Positions 32,338-40,478 of a stretch of 55,554 nt of DNA are shown here, in pieces. The translations under genes were made by a program, and so were the position numbers. Within the stretch, counting starts at the first letter, position 1. Every line of letters starts with the position of its first letter. The stretch spans positions 1 to 55,554 of the forward strand of contig NZ_NCXO01000028.1 in the NCBI RefSeq assembly GCF_002104795.1, written 5' to 3'. Source of the DNA: Mycolicibacillus koreensis. Its GTDB lineage: Bacteria; Actinomycetota; Actinomycetes; Mycobacteriales; Mycobacteriaceae. The notes below the pieces were generated by a model, which searched no databases, was not told the DNA's origin, and worked only from the letters and a program-made list of their open reading frames with translations.

Positions 32338-35231
32338 GCGGGCCCGAGCTGCCCCCGTCTCGGCTGATGCGCGCGATGCGCGCCCTGGCCTGGCCGATCC
32401 TCATCGGCTGGGTGCTGCTGACGGTCGCGGTCAACGTGTTCGTCCCGCAGATCGAGGCGGTCGCCCGTGAGCACGCGGTGTCGATGTCGCCGGAGGACGC
32501 CCCCGCGGTGATCGCCGCGAAGCAGATCGGCGCGAAGTTCGGCGAGTCCGATTCCGACAGCATCGTCATGATCGTCCTCGAAAGCGACGACGAACTCGGC
32601 GAGACGGCGCGGCGCTACTACGAGACCCTGGTGGCCCGCCTACGCGACGACACCACCCACGTGCAACACGTGCACAACCTGTGGGGCGACCTCGTCACCG
32701 CCGGCGGAGTGCAGAGCGCCGACGGCAAGGCCGCCTACACCCAGGTCAACGTGGCCGGCAACCAGGGCAGCACGTTAGGCATCGCGTCGGTGGACGCCGT
32801 GCGCCACATCGTCGACGACACCACGCCCCCGCCCGGGGTGCGGGTGCACGTGACCGGACCGGCCGCGCTGACCGCGGACATGACCGAAGCCGCCGACAAG
32901 AGCATGTTCACGATGATGGGCGTCACCGGCGTCGTCATCATCGTCATGCTGCTGATCACCTACCGGTCGGTGAGCACCACGGCGCTGGCGTTGGTCATGG
33001 TCGGTGTCGAGATGGGCACCGCCCGCGGGGTGGTGGCGCTGCTCGGTGACTACGGGCTGCTGGGGTTCTCCACGTTCGTGGTCGCCCTGCTGTCGTCGTT
33101 GGCGATCGCCGCGGGCACCGACTACGCCATCTTTCTCATCGGCCGCTACCAGGAGGCGCGCCAAGCCGGACAGGACCCGCAGACCGCGTATTACACGATG
33201 ATCCGGGGAACGGCGCACGTCATCGTCGGGTCGGGTCTGACGATCGCCGGAGCGACGGCGTGCCTGCACCTGGCCCGTCTGGACTACTTCAAGACCCTGG
33301 GGCTGCCCTCTGCGCTGGGCATGCTGATCGTCATCGCCGGGGCGATGACCGCCGGGCCCGCGGTGATCGCGATCGGCAGCCGTTTCGGGCTGCTCGAGCC
33401 GCGCCGCAAGGCCTCCGCGCACCGGTGGCGCCGGATCGGCACCGCCACGGTCCGGTGGCCCGCACCGGTGTTCGCGGCGTCGCTGGTCACGGTCGTCATC
33501 GGGGTGTTGATCATGCCGACGATGAAGATCAGCTTCAACGACCGCTACTACATCCCCTCGGATCTGCCCTCCAACGTCGGCTACGACGCCGCCGAGCAGC
33601 ATTTCTCCGCCGCGAGACTCAATCCCGACATCTTGATGATCGAAGCCGACCACGACATGCGCACGCCGGCGGACATGATCATCTTGGACCGCATCGCCAA
33701 GGACATCTTCCGGCTGCCCGGAATCGCCCGGGTGCAAAGCATCACCCGACCGCTGGGTGGGCCCATCGAACACAGCTCGATCCCGTTCCAGATCAGCATG
33801 CAGTCGCTGCCGATCACCGCCAACCTTCAGTTCATGAAGGACCGGATGGCCGACATGCTCACGATGAGCGACGATCTGGGCACCATGATCGGCTCGATGG
33901 AGCGGCTGCAGTCGTTGGTCGCGACGATGGGCGGCACCACCGGAGACATGGTTGACCACATGGGCACGATGCAGAACACCATCGACGAGATGCGCGACCA
34001 CATCGCCGATTTCGACGAGTTCTGGCGACCGGTGCGCAACTACCTGGTGTGGGAGCCGCACTGCGACAACATTCCGCTGTGCTGGTCGACGCGATCGGTT
34101 TTCGACGCCTTCGACGACGTCGACCGGTTCAGCGAGAACATGGCGACGTTGATCGGCGACGTCGGTGCGATGGACACCGTGGTCAACCAGATGACCGCAG
34201 AATTCGCGCCGATGATCGCCGTCGCCAGGACCATGCGGGGCACCCTGCTGACATTGCACAGCAGCTTCGACGGGATGGTCACCCAGATGGAGCGGATGAC
34301 CGACACGGCCGCCGCCATGGGGCAGGCGTTCGACGCGGCGAAGAACGACGACTACTTCTACCTGCCGCCGGAAGCCTTCGACAACCCGGACTTTCAACGC
34401 GGCCTGGAGATCTTCTTGTCCCCGGACGGCACGGCGGCGCGGTTCTTCGTCACCTTGGACGCCGATCCGGCCACCCCGGCCGGGATCGCCTCGGTCAAAC
34501 CGGAGTTGGAGACCGCCCGCCATGCGGTGAAGGGCACCCCGTTGGCCGACGCCAAATTCTTTCTGACCGGAACCGCGGCCATCTACAACGATATTCAGTC
34601 CGGATCCACCTACGACATCGTGCTGGTCGGATTGGCGGCACTGACACTGATTTTCATCGTGATGCTGGTCATCATCCGCTCCCTGGTGGCGGCATTGGTG
34701 ATCGTGGGCACGGTGGTGCTGTCACTGGGTGCGGCGTTCGGGCTCTCCGTGCTGGTGTGGCAGCACATCCTCGGGCTCGAGTTGAACTGGATCACACCGG
34801 TGTTCGGGGTGATCGTGTTGCTCGCGGTCGGCTCGGACTACAACCTGCTGCTGGTGTCGCGATTCAAGGAGGAGATCGGGGCGGGGCTCAAGACCGGCAT
34901 CATCCGGTCGATGGGCGGCACCGGCGGTGTGGTCACCGCCGCGGGGCTGGTGTTCGCCTTCACCATGATGTCGATGGTCGCCAGCGATCTGCGCTCGATC
35001 GGGCAGGCCGGCAGCACCATCGGGATCGGGTTGCTGTTCGACACGTTGATCGTGCGCTCGCTGATGACCCCGTCGATGGCCGCACTGCTGGGCCGCTGGT
35101 TCTGGTGGCCGCAGGTGGTGCGACCCCGCCCGGCGAGCGCCATGCTGCGGCCCTACGGCCCGCGCCCGCTGGTGCGTGCACTGCTCGGCGAGAGCGCCCC
35201 ACACGCGGCCGGGGTCGACGACACGACCTGA
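32334..35231 (+). CDS. MmpL family RND transporter (MmpL4/MmpL5-like)
   Basis: A 965-residue RND pump, close in length to MmpL4 and MmpL5. One N-terminal TM segment precedes a periplasmic domain (about 40-190); then comes a block of five TM segments containing AAGTDYAIFLIGRYQEARQ, the proton-relay region. The large second periplasmic domain (about 400-740) includes a long Met- and Asp-rich coiled coil (about 485-660) typical of the MmpL4/5 clade and two cysteines in PHCDNIPLC. The last TM block contains AVGSDYNLLLVSRFKEE. It is translationally coupled to mmpS (ATGA). Substrate class is uncertain; clade relatives export mycobactin and azole-like or bedaquiline-like drugs. Confidence 0.93.
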   Translation: MSGPELPPSRLMRAMRALAWPILIGWVLLTVAVNVFVPQIEAVAREHAVSMSPEDAPAVIAAKQIGAKFGESDSDSIVMIVLESDDELGETARRYYETLVARLRDDTTHVQHVHNLWGDLVTAGGVQSADGKAAYTQVNVAGNQGSTLGIASVDAVRHIVDDTTPPPGVRVHVTGPAALTADMTEAADKSMFTMMGVTGVVIIVMLLITYRSVSTTALALVMVGVEMGTARGVVALLGDYGLLGFSTFVVALLSSLAIAAGTDYAIFLIGRYQEARQAGQDPQTAYYTMIRGTAHVIVGSGLTIAGATACLHLARLDYFKTLGLPSALGMLIVIAGAMTAGPAVIAIGSRFGLLEPRRKASAHRWRRIGTATVRWPAPVFAASLVTVVIGVLIMPTMKISFNDRYYIPSDLPSNVGYDAAEQHFSAARLNPDILMIEADHDMRTPADMIILDRIAKDIFRLPGIARVQSITRPLGGPIEHSSIPFQISMQSLPITANLQFMKDRMADMLTMSDDLGTMIGSMERLQSLVATMGGTTGDMVDHMGTMQNTIDEMRDHIADFDEFWRPVRNYLVWEPHCDNIPLCWSTRSVFDAFDDVDRFSENMATLIGDVGAMDTVVNQMTAEFAPMIAVARTMRGTLLTLHSSFDGMVTQMERMTDTAAAMGQAFDAAKNDDYFYLPPEAFDNPDFQRGLEIFLSPDGTAARFFVTLDADPATPAGIASVKPELETARHAVKGTPLADAKFFLTGTAAIYNDIQSGSTYDIVLVGLAALTLIFIVMLVIIRSLVAALVIVGTVVLSLGAAFGLSVLVWQHILGLELNWITPVFGVIVLLAVGSDYNLLLVSRFKEEIGAGLKTGIIRSMGGTGGVVTAAGLVFAFTMMSMVASDLRSIGQAGSTIGIGLLFDTLIVRSLMTPSMAALLGRWFWWPQVVRPRPASAMLRPYGPRPLVRALLGESAPHAAGVDDTT

Positions 35232-35339
35232 GGCGATCGGCAGGCGATAAACCGTGCGCGCAACAGCTGGATGACGCATCGGTCACCGCCGGCGGCCGGT
35301 GCTTTCGCCGGTGGTCAGCACGGTCTGAATCGCCGGTGC

Positions 35340-35658
35340 AACGATGGCACGGCGCGCGGCGCCTGCAGGCCGACCTGCTCGCCGAAGACCACCGGGCATC
35401 GTTGTGGCTTATCGGCAAGATCATCGCTGAGTTGGGCATCGCCGGGATCCAGCCCCGCGGTTCAAACGCACCACGATCGCCTCGGCCGATGCCGACACCC
35501 GCGCTGACCTGCTGCGGCGCCGGTTCCGGCCGCCGGTGCCCGCCACGCACCTCGTCGGTGACATCACCTATTTGAAGACCGACCAGGGCTGGCTATACCT
35601 GGCCACGGTCATCTGTCGGCAGCCAGAACTGCCCGCGCCATGTCGCCTCGGCGGATAG
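35340..35658 (+). pseudogene. Remnant of an IS3-family transposase (OrfB)
   Basis: In one frame the text LIGKIIAELGIAGIQPR matches the conserved helix before the catalytic domain of IS3 OrfB. At about 35455-35461 the frame shifts and continues as FKRTTIASADADTRADLLRRRF and then VGDITYLKTDQGWLYLATVI, the strand with the first DDE aspartate, ending at TAG 35656. The rest of the DDE domain, OrfA and terminal repeats are absent. It is a decayed fragment marking the left side of the accessory island. Confidence 0.75.
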
Positions 35659-35774
35659 GTAGTCGGTCACCTTGGCAGACTAGAACGCCGTACCGACATC
35701 CCATCTTCGAGCCGATCCGACCTGTAGGCCCGAGGTGCGGGGGAGTTGTCACACCCCGGCTTTACGCTCACGCC
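35659..35774. other. Gap between the IS remnant and the four-TM gene
   Basis: A 116-bp stretch with a TTGTCA at 35746-35751 and TTTACG-type bases just before ATG 35775. The spacing between the two is too short for a standard promoter, so I make no firm promoter call. No palindrome or repeat is seen. Confidence 0.3.
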
Positions 35775-36680
35775 ATGATCGAACCAGATGCAGTCAGCGG
35801 ACATGCTGACCCCAAGAAGGCCCGTGGTGCGCGTGGCGACACGGTGCTCGGTTTGCGATTGCCTGGGAACGTTGCAACTCTTCGCGCACACGACAAAGAA
35901 ATTAAGAAATCATGGAAAATGCGTGCTCGGAACGTGAAGACTCACAGAATTATATGGGTCTTTGCCGTGAATATCCCGATCGCGATTATTGCGATTGGCG
36001 CTCTCAACACTATGGCACAGCAGGTCTTCGACCTAATGATGCGCGCATTGCACGAGTACTACTTGGCTCATGGGGATACTCCTGGGGCATGGCGGTTCAT
36101 CAATATTGCCTGGGCCATCGACCGTCTGGCGCTTTGGGCAGTTATGCTCCTTATCGGTCTTCTCATGATGGTTACTATCGTTTTCCTATGCTATGTCTAC
36201 AAGCAGATCGTTAGTGAGCTTTCCCTATGGTTACCATGGTTGTCCGTGATCATATTTGTGGCATTCGCTTGGTTCAGCATCAAGTGGGCAAGCGTTCTAG
36301 CCGCGTTCATACGCCGATTCGTGCCATCGAACCTTTACGACGTGTACGATTTCGTTCTCAAGTTCGCGGTGCCGATAAGCGAAGTCTACGTGGGCGTTGT
36401 CGCTTTCTGGGTCATTTTTGTTCGATGGGCAACCAGGATTCAACTTCATAGAGGGTTTCGACTGCACGGCGAAGGGTTTCGCGAACGCGACTATTTCCAG
36501 AGGTGGACCGCATCCGATGTAGAAACTGTTCCAGGATATCGGGAACAAATGAAAGAAATCGGGAAGGAATTGAAATGTCGGTGGCGAAAGGAGCGGCGTA
36601 CTGACGACGATGAGCCGATGCCCAGCTACCCGGACACGCTACGAGAGATGTGGCGGGCGGTCTTCCCGAAGGACTTGTGA
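35775..36680 (+). CDS. Four-TM membrane protein of unknown function, AT-richer than its surroundings
   Basis: A 301-residue protein I do not recognise. Four hydrophobic segments are predicted at about residues 58-78, 118-142, 152-178 and 193-220, many of them rich in Trp and Phe. The N-terminal ~55 residues are charged (AHDKEIKKSWKMRARNVKTHR) and the C-terminal ~80 are cytosol-like and basic-acidic (RWTASDVETVPGYREQMKEIGKELKCRWRKERRTDDDE). Codon use (ATT, AAA, GAA, TAT) is clearly unlike the flanking genes, which suggests transfer from another genome. ATG 35775 begins the coherent protein; an in-frame extension upstream crosses the IS debris. It could be a channel, a membrane effector of a defence locus, or a transport protein; none can be shown. 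Confidence 0.65.
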   Translation: MIEPDAVSGHADPKKARGARGDTVLGLRLPGNVATLRAHDKEIKKSWKMRARNVKTHRIIWVFAVNIPIAIIAIGALNTMAQQVFDLMMRALHEYYLAHGDTPGAWRFINIAWAIDRLALWAVMLLIGLLMMVTIVFLCYVYKQIVSELSLWLPWLSVIIFVAFAWFSIKWASVLAAFIRRFVPSNLYDVYDFVLKFAVPISEVYVGVVAFWVIFVRWATRIQLHRGFRLHGEGFRERDYFQRWTASDVETVPGYREQMKEIGKELKCRWRKERRTDDDEPMPSYPDTLREMWRAVFPKDL

Positions 36681-36822
36681 GGCACGTCGTTCCACGATAT
36701 CCGCCGTGGTCGCTCACACCACCGTCGCCGCATCGGGACGATGCAAACCCCAGGTCAAGCCGTGATTCAATGTGACGCTCATGAGAAAACCGTGACCATG
36801 GGCAGTGGACTGGACGCTGGCT

Positions 36823-36828
36823 TAGACT
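36823..36828 (+). promoter_or_regulatory. -10 box upstream of the EspC-like gene
   Basis: TAGACT at 36823-36828 would start transcription near 36835, just before a strong Shine-Dalgarno sequence (GAAGGGGA, 36846-36853). The remainder of the 194-bp gap from 36681 shows nothing else. Confidence 0.4.
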
Positions 36829-36874
36829 CTCAACAAGCCGCGACGAGAAGGGGAGCGCCCGATGGGGCAGGCGT

Positions 36875-37132
36875 TTGAAGATCACCCCGGCGAACGTGCG
36901 GGGCGGCGCTGACCGGATCAGCGCGGAGAACACCGCCGTGACCGGACTCCCCGTCCCCGATTCGACAGCGGTGTCGTCGGGTTTGGCGGGGTTCTCCACC
37001 GCAGCGAGTCTGGCCGGTGCCCACGAGGCGGTGGTGTCGGCGTTAAAGACGGTCGGCGGGAGGTTCGAGCGCATGGCGCAGATGTGCCGGACGACTGCTG
37101 ACGCGTTCGAGCTGTCGCGAGCGAAAAGTTAG
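36875..37132 (+). CDS. EspC-like small protein (type VII secretion target), start apparently frameshifted
   Basis: An 85-residue protein with the layout of EspC/T7SS-target proteins: MKITPANVRGGADRISAENTAV at the N-terminus, a small-residue centre, and a second helix ending ERMAQMCRTTADAFELSRAKS. Such proteins are secreted by ESX systems or accompany toxin effectors. The only in-frame start is TTG 36875. The good Shine-Dalgarno sequence at 36846-36853 is instead spaced for ATG 36862, which is one base out of frame; it opens a 16-residue dead-end peptide. Removing one T from the TTT at 36873-36876 would fuse ATG 36862 to this frame, giving MGQALKITPANV. The gene is therefore either using a poor TTG, or broken by a one-base insertion, or affected by a sequencing error. 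Confidence 0.55.
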   Translation: MKITPANVRGGADRISAENTAVTGLPVPDSTAVSSGLAGFSTAASLAGAHEAVVSALKTVGGRFERMAQMCRTTADAFELSRAKS

Positions 37133-37292
37133 GCGTGTAGATGTATTCGCCGTCGTCGCGGACCCGCACCCACCCGACAGCTTTCCGGCCCTGGCCCAGC
37201 CTCCATTGCCGCGCGGGATCACAACGCGACTGGATCACTTTCATTGCGGTCAAATCGGATCGCCCGACGAAACGAGCACCGGCCGCCAACGG

Positions 37293-37683
37293 TCATGTGC
37301 GCGACGGGTGCCGCCACAACTCGCTGATCTCGCTCGGTACATCTTGACGTCGTACGGGTACCTTCTCCCACGTACCACTCGGATCCGGCGACACACGGGT
37401 CACCGCGACATCACCCGAATAGATCCAAAGTTGGTTGGGCTCCGTGGATAATCAGGTGATCATCACCCCGTGCCTCGTGCTGTAGGCGTAGTCGTCTTCA
37501 CGGTGTTCTCATCCGGCCCCATTCGGCGTAGGCAGTGTATTGCCCCGAAGGGGAAGGCTGTGGGGGCTGTGGGTTGTCGGGTTCGATGATCCGCTTGTCG
37601 TTCAAGTGATCGGCGCGGTTGATCACGCAGCCCGCGAGAACTGACGTCACTGCCAACAGCGCAGCGACGATTCGTTTGCTCAC
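37293..37683 (-). pseudogene. Decayed lipoprotein gene, paralogue of the next gene
   Basis: The minus strand begins at ATG 37683 with a lipoprotein signal (MSKRIVAALLAVTSVLAGC, lipobox Cys19), a Pro-rich spacer and SGQYTAYAEWG. The frame then breaks near 37500. Continuing in another frame it reads DDYAYSTRHGVMIT, an in-frame TGA at 37454-37452, then STEPNQLWIYSGDVAVTRV and QDVPSEISELW, ending at TGA 37293. These pieces line up in order with AYAEYG, DDTAYSPRRTIMF, STEPNELWILSGDI and TDVPEEIKAL in the neighbouring 91-residue gene. The TGA stands where the neighbour has TGG (Trp). It is thus a broken copy with a frameshift or deletion and a nonsense change. Function unknown; duplicated small lipoproteins often serve as immunity proteins. 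Confidence 0.65.
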
Positions 37684-37685
37684 CC

Positions 37686-37961
37686 TCAGTATCCGCGCAG
37701 GGCTTTGATCTCTTCAGGAACATCTGTTGCGTGCTGTTTCACCCAGTTTCCGTCGGACTCGCGCGTGACATAGAAGGTTCCGATGTCTCCGGAAAGAATC
37801 CACAACTCATTCGGTTCCGTTGAAATCCATGTAAACATGATGGTGCGCCGAGGGCTGTAGGCGGTGTCGTCGCGAAACACCTCTTTACCGCTCTTACCTC
37901 TGATTACATCGACCCAGGTCTTCACCGTGTTTTGTGGTATCCCGTACTCCGCATAGGCCAT
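37686..37961 (-). CDS. Small protein of unknown function, probably 5'-truncated paralogue
   Basis: A 91-residue open frame starting MAYAEYGIPQNTVKTWVDV and ending ALRGY. Its first residues (AYAEYG) correspond to an internal part of the neighbouring lipoprotein remnant (TAYAEWG), so the signal peptide, lipobox and spacer are missing here. The likely cause is recombination between two tandem copies, or loss of the 5' end next to tRNA-His. The body (SPRRTIMFTWISTEPNELWILSGDIGTFYVTRESDG) looks like a small beta-rich domain and is intact. Whether it is still expressed is doubtful, since no ribosome site or signal is evident. I do not recognise the family. Confidence 0.5.
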   Translation of the reverse strand: MAYAEYGIPQNTVKTWVDVIRGKSGKEVFRDDTAYSPRRTIMFTWISTEPNELWILSGDIGTFYVTRESDGNWVKQHATDVPEEIKALRGY

Positions 37962-38002
37962 CTGCGCAATGCGGTCTTTGAAGGATGGACACCCGAGTCA
38001 GG

Positions 38003-38042
38003 CAAAAAGAAACCCCGCCTGTGCAGGTCAGGCAGGGTTTCT
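38003..38042 (-). terminator. Intrinsic terminator of tRNA-His
   Basis: Reading leftward, AGAAACCCTGCCTG pairs with CAGGCGGGGTTTCT with few mismatches around a short loop, followed by a T-rich run (38008 to 38003). It lies directly after the tRNA-His 3' end and ends that transcript before the island. Confidence 0.8.
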
Positions 38043-38046
38043 ACCG

Positions 38047-38123
38047 TGGGGTGGCTGACGGGGCTCGAACCCGCGACATCCAGGATCACAACCTGGTGCT
38101 CTACCAACTGAACTACAGCCACC
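38047..38123 (-). tRNA. hisT: tRNA-His (GTG anticodon)
   Basis: On the minus strand the acceptor GTGGCTG pairs with CAGCCAC. GTTCAGTTGGTAGAGC forms the D arm, GTG sits in GGTTGTGATCC, and GGGTTCGAGCCC forms the T arm. The base before the acceptor (38123) gives the extra G at -1 that histidine tRNAs need, opposite a C discriminator (38050); CCA is encoded (38049 to 38047). It follows orn in the same direction and its 3' end faces the accessory island, as integration sites usually do. Confidence 0.96.
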
Positions 38124-38158
38124 ATCGCCGCCGACCGGTTGCCCGGCAGCGGCTCCCC

Positions 38159-38164
38159 ATACTA
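38159..38164 (-). promoter_or_regulatory. Possible -10 box of tRNA-His
   Basis: The minus strand reads TAGTAT from 38164 to 38159, overlapping the orn stop codon. Transcription would start about 29 bp before the mature tRNA. The tRNA may also be made by read-through from orn. Confidence 0.35.
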
Positions 38165-38809
38165 GCCGTTGGGGTGCCCGGGGGCCGAATCGGTTTTGCC
38201 CGGTGCGTCCGCCGGGGCGCCGAGCTGCCCGGCGACCGCGGCGATGTCGCTGGTAGACGGGCCCGGCGCGGCGACGAAGGCGGTCCGCCGGTAGAACTGC
38301 AGCTCCCGGATGGACTCGCGGATATCGGCCAGGGCGCGGTGGGCCAGCCCCTTGGCGGGCTGACCGAAGTACACCCGCGGATACCAGCGCCGGCACAGCT
38401 CCTTGATCGAGGAGACGTCGATCATCCGGTAGTGCAGGAAAGCGTCCAACTCGGGCATGTCACGGGCGATGAAACCGCGGTCGGTGGCGATCGAGTTGCC
38501 CGCCAGCGGCACCGTCTTGGCGTGTTTGACGTGTTTGCGCAGATAATCGAGGACCTGTTGCTGCGCAGTCGCCACATCCACGGTGGAGGCGCGGACCTCC
38601 TCGATCAGCCCGGAGCGGGTGTGCATGTCGGTGACGATGTCGATCATCGACTCCAACGCCGCGTCGTCGGCGTGGATGACGATGTCGATGCCCTCGTCGA
38701 GCACGTTCAGGTCGCTGTCGGTGACCACCGCGGCGATCTCGATCAGTTTGTCTGAGCTCAGATCCAGACCGGTCATCTCGCAGTCGATCCAGACCAGCTC
38801 GTCGCGCAT
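38162..38809 (-). CDS. orn: Oligoribonuclease
   Basis: A 215-residue DEDDh 3'-5' exonuclease that degrades 2-5-nt RNAs and pGpG to mononucleotides. The acidic catalytic residues lie in [10 protein letters not shown] (Asp9, Glu11 from this start), in [14 protein letters not shown], and in [14 protein letters not shown] with the final His-Asp pair. ATG 38809 (MRDELVWID) matches known mycobacterial starts; a GTG three codons earlier is less likely. The C-terminal ~30 residues are a variable Pro/Ala-rich tail. tRNA-His lies 39 bp downstream, as in M. tuberculosis (Rv2511 and hisT). Confidence 0.96.
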   Translation of the reverse strand: MRDELVWIDCEMTGLDLSSDKLIEIAAVVTDSDLNVLDEGIDIVIHADDAALESMIDIVTDMHTRSGLIEEVRASTVDVATAQQQVLDYLRKHVKHAKTVPLAGNSIATDRGFIARDMPELDAFLHYRMIDVSSIKELCRRWYPRVYFGQPAKGLAHRALADIRESIRELQFYRRTAFVAAPGPSTSDIAAVAGQLGAPADAPGKTDSAPGHPNG

Positions 38810-38938
38810 TGCACTCACAGTAGGCCCACGTTAGCCGCTGCCGCGCCGGCGGCCGCCCGCGGCCAAGTAATGTTCTCGGTTGTCCCGGCGTCGGGGCACC
38901 AGCACAGCGATCACGAGAACGATCAAGGACACGGGTCA

Positions 38939-40465
38939 ATGAGTACTGAATCGACCGCTGGCGAGGCGCAGCGGATCGCAGCCGGGTACGCCTCCGAGGG
39001 CGCGGCGTTGGAGTTGGGCACGATCGTCGTCGACGGGACCGTCGACCCGGATGCGCCGGTGCGTATCCCGCTGGCCACCCTCAACCGCCACGGGCTGGTG
39101 GCCGGGGCGACCGGTACCGGAAAGACCAAGACCCTGCAGGTGATCGCCGAGCAGCTGTCCACGGCGGGTGTTCCGGTCCTGATGGCCGACATCAAAGGCG
39201 ATCTGTCCGGGCTGGCGCGACCCGGCGAAAGCGGCGAGAAGATCACCGCGCGGGCGCGCGACACCGGCGACGAGTGGGCGCCGACGGCCTTCCCGGTGGA
39301 GTTCCTGTCGCTGGGCACCGAGGGCATCGGGGTGCCTGTGCGCGCCACGATCTCCAGCTTCGGCCCGATCCTGTTGGCGAAGGTGCTCGGTCTCAACGCC
39401 ACTCAGGAGTCCACGCTGGGACTGATCTTCCACTGGGCCGACCAGAACGACTACCCGCTGTTGGACTTGAAAGACCTGCGGGCGGTGATCAGCCATCTCA
39501 CCAGCGACGCCGGCAAAGCCGACCTGAAGGGGATCGGCGGGGTGTCCAAGGCGACCGCGGGGGTCATCCTGCGAGCGCTGGTCAACCTGGAGGCCGAAGG
39601 CGCAGACACCTTCTTCGGTGAGCCCCAACTGGATCCCAAAGACCTGCTGCGGGTCGATTCGAACGGACACGGCGTCATCACCTTGATCGAGCTGGGGGAC
39701 CAGGCCAGCCGCCCGGTGCTGTTCTCCACGTTCCTGATGTGGGTCCTCGCCGACCTGTTCACTCTGCTGCCGGAGGTCGGCGACGTCGACAAGCCCAAAC
39801 TGGTCTTCATTTTCGACGAATCGCATCTGCTGTTCACCGACGCCTCCAAAGCTTTCCTCGACCAGGTCGAGCAGACCGTCAAACTCATCCGCTCCAAGGG
39901 CGTCGGGGTGTTCTTCTGCACACAGCTTCCCACCGACGTGCCCAACGCGGTGCTCTCACAACTCGGCGCGCGCGTGCAGCACGCGCTGCGAGCCTTCACC
40001 CCTGACGACCAGAAGGCGCTGAGCAAAACGGTGCGGACCTACCCGAAAACCAAGGTCTACGACCTGGAATCGGCGCTGACTTCACTGGGGATCGGTGAAG
40101 CGGTGATCACCGTCCTCTCCGAGACGGGCGCGCCCACCCCGGTCGCGTGGACCCGGCTGCGCGCGCCGCGCTCGCTGATGGCCGCGATCGGTGAGGACGC
40201 CATCCGGCAGGCCGCGCAATCGAGCAGCCTGCAGGCGCGATACGGCGAGACCATCGACCGGGATTCGGCCTATGAGCGGCTCGATCGTCGCGAAACCCCG
40301 CCGGAGGGGTCGCTGCAGCGGCCGGTCCCGGACAAGCCCGGCTGGTTCGCCCGGATGATGGAGAGCCGCGCGATGAAGGCGTTCCTGACCACCCTGGCCA
40401 CCATTCTGGGCCGGGAATTGGCACGCCGCGTCGGCGGCACCACCAAGACCCGACGCCGGCGCTGA
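38939..40465 (+). CDS. HerA/DUF853-like P-loop ATPase (Rv2510c-like)
   Basis: A 508-residue predicted DNA-translocating ATPase of the HerA-VirB4 group (DUF853, 'helicase HerA-like'). Walker A is GATGTGKTKT (residues 56-65), Walker B is LVFIFDESHLLF, and QATxST-like sensor features precede FFCTQLPTDVPNAVLSQLGARVQHALRAF. The C-terminal tail is basic (RRVGGTTKTRRRR). ATG 38939 has AAGGA at good spacing; an in-frame ATG at 38870 lies in the divergent promoter with orn and is less likely. Role in mycobacteria is unknown. It sits between orn and cmrA as Rv2510c does. Confidence 0.85.
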   Translation: MSTESTAGEAQRIAAGYASEGAALELGTIVVDGTVDPDAPVRIPLATLNRHGLVAGATGTGKTKTLQVIAEQLSTAGVPVLMADIKGDLSGLARPGESGEKITARARDTGDEWAPTAFPVEFLSLGTEGIGVPVRATISSFGPILLAKVLGLNATQESTLGLIFHWADQNDYPLLDLKDLRAVISHLTSDAGKADLKGIGGVSKATAGVILRALVNLEAEGADTFFGEPQLDPKDLLRVDSNGHGVITLIELGDQASRPVLFSTFLMWVLADLFTLLPEVGDVDKPKLVFIFDESHLLFTDASKAFLDQVEQTVKLIRSKGVGVFFCTQLPTDVPNAVLSQLGARVQHALRAFTPDDQKALSKTVRTYPKTKVYDLESALTSLGIGEAVITVLSETGAPTPVAWTRLRAPRSLMAAIGEDAIRQAAQSSSLQARYGETIDRDSAYERLDRRETPPEGSLQRPVPDKPGWFARMMESRAMKAFLTTLATILGRELARRVGGTTKTRRRR

Positions 40466-40478
40466 CCGCAGGCCCGGC

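Noticed and set aside
36918..37289. A 123-codon minus-strand frame opposite the EspC-like gene
   Set aside because: The segment QWRLGQGRKAVGWVRVRDDGEY looks protein-like, but the frame has no ribosome site, overlaps the EspC-like gene antisense and shows no recognisable domain; it could be a remnant, but I cannot support it.
37141..37347. Plus-strand frame of 68 codons downstream of the EspC-like gene
   Set aside because: It is antisense to the decayed lipoprotein remnant and lacks a ribosome site or coherent composition.
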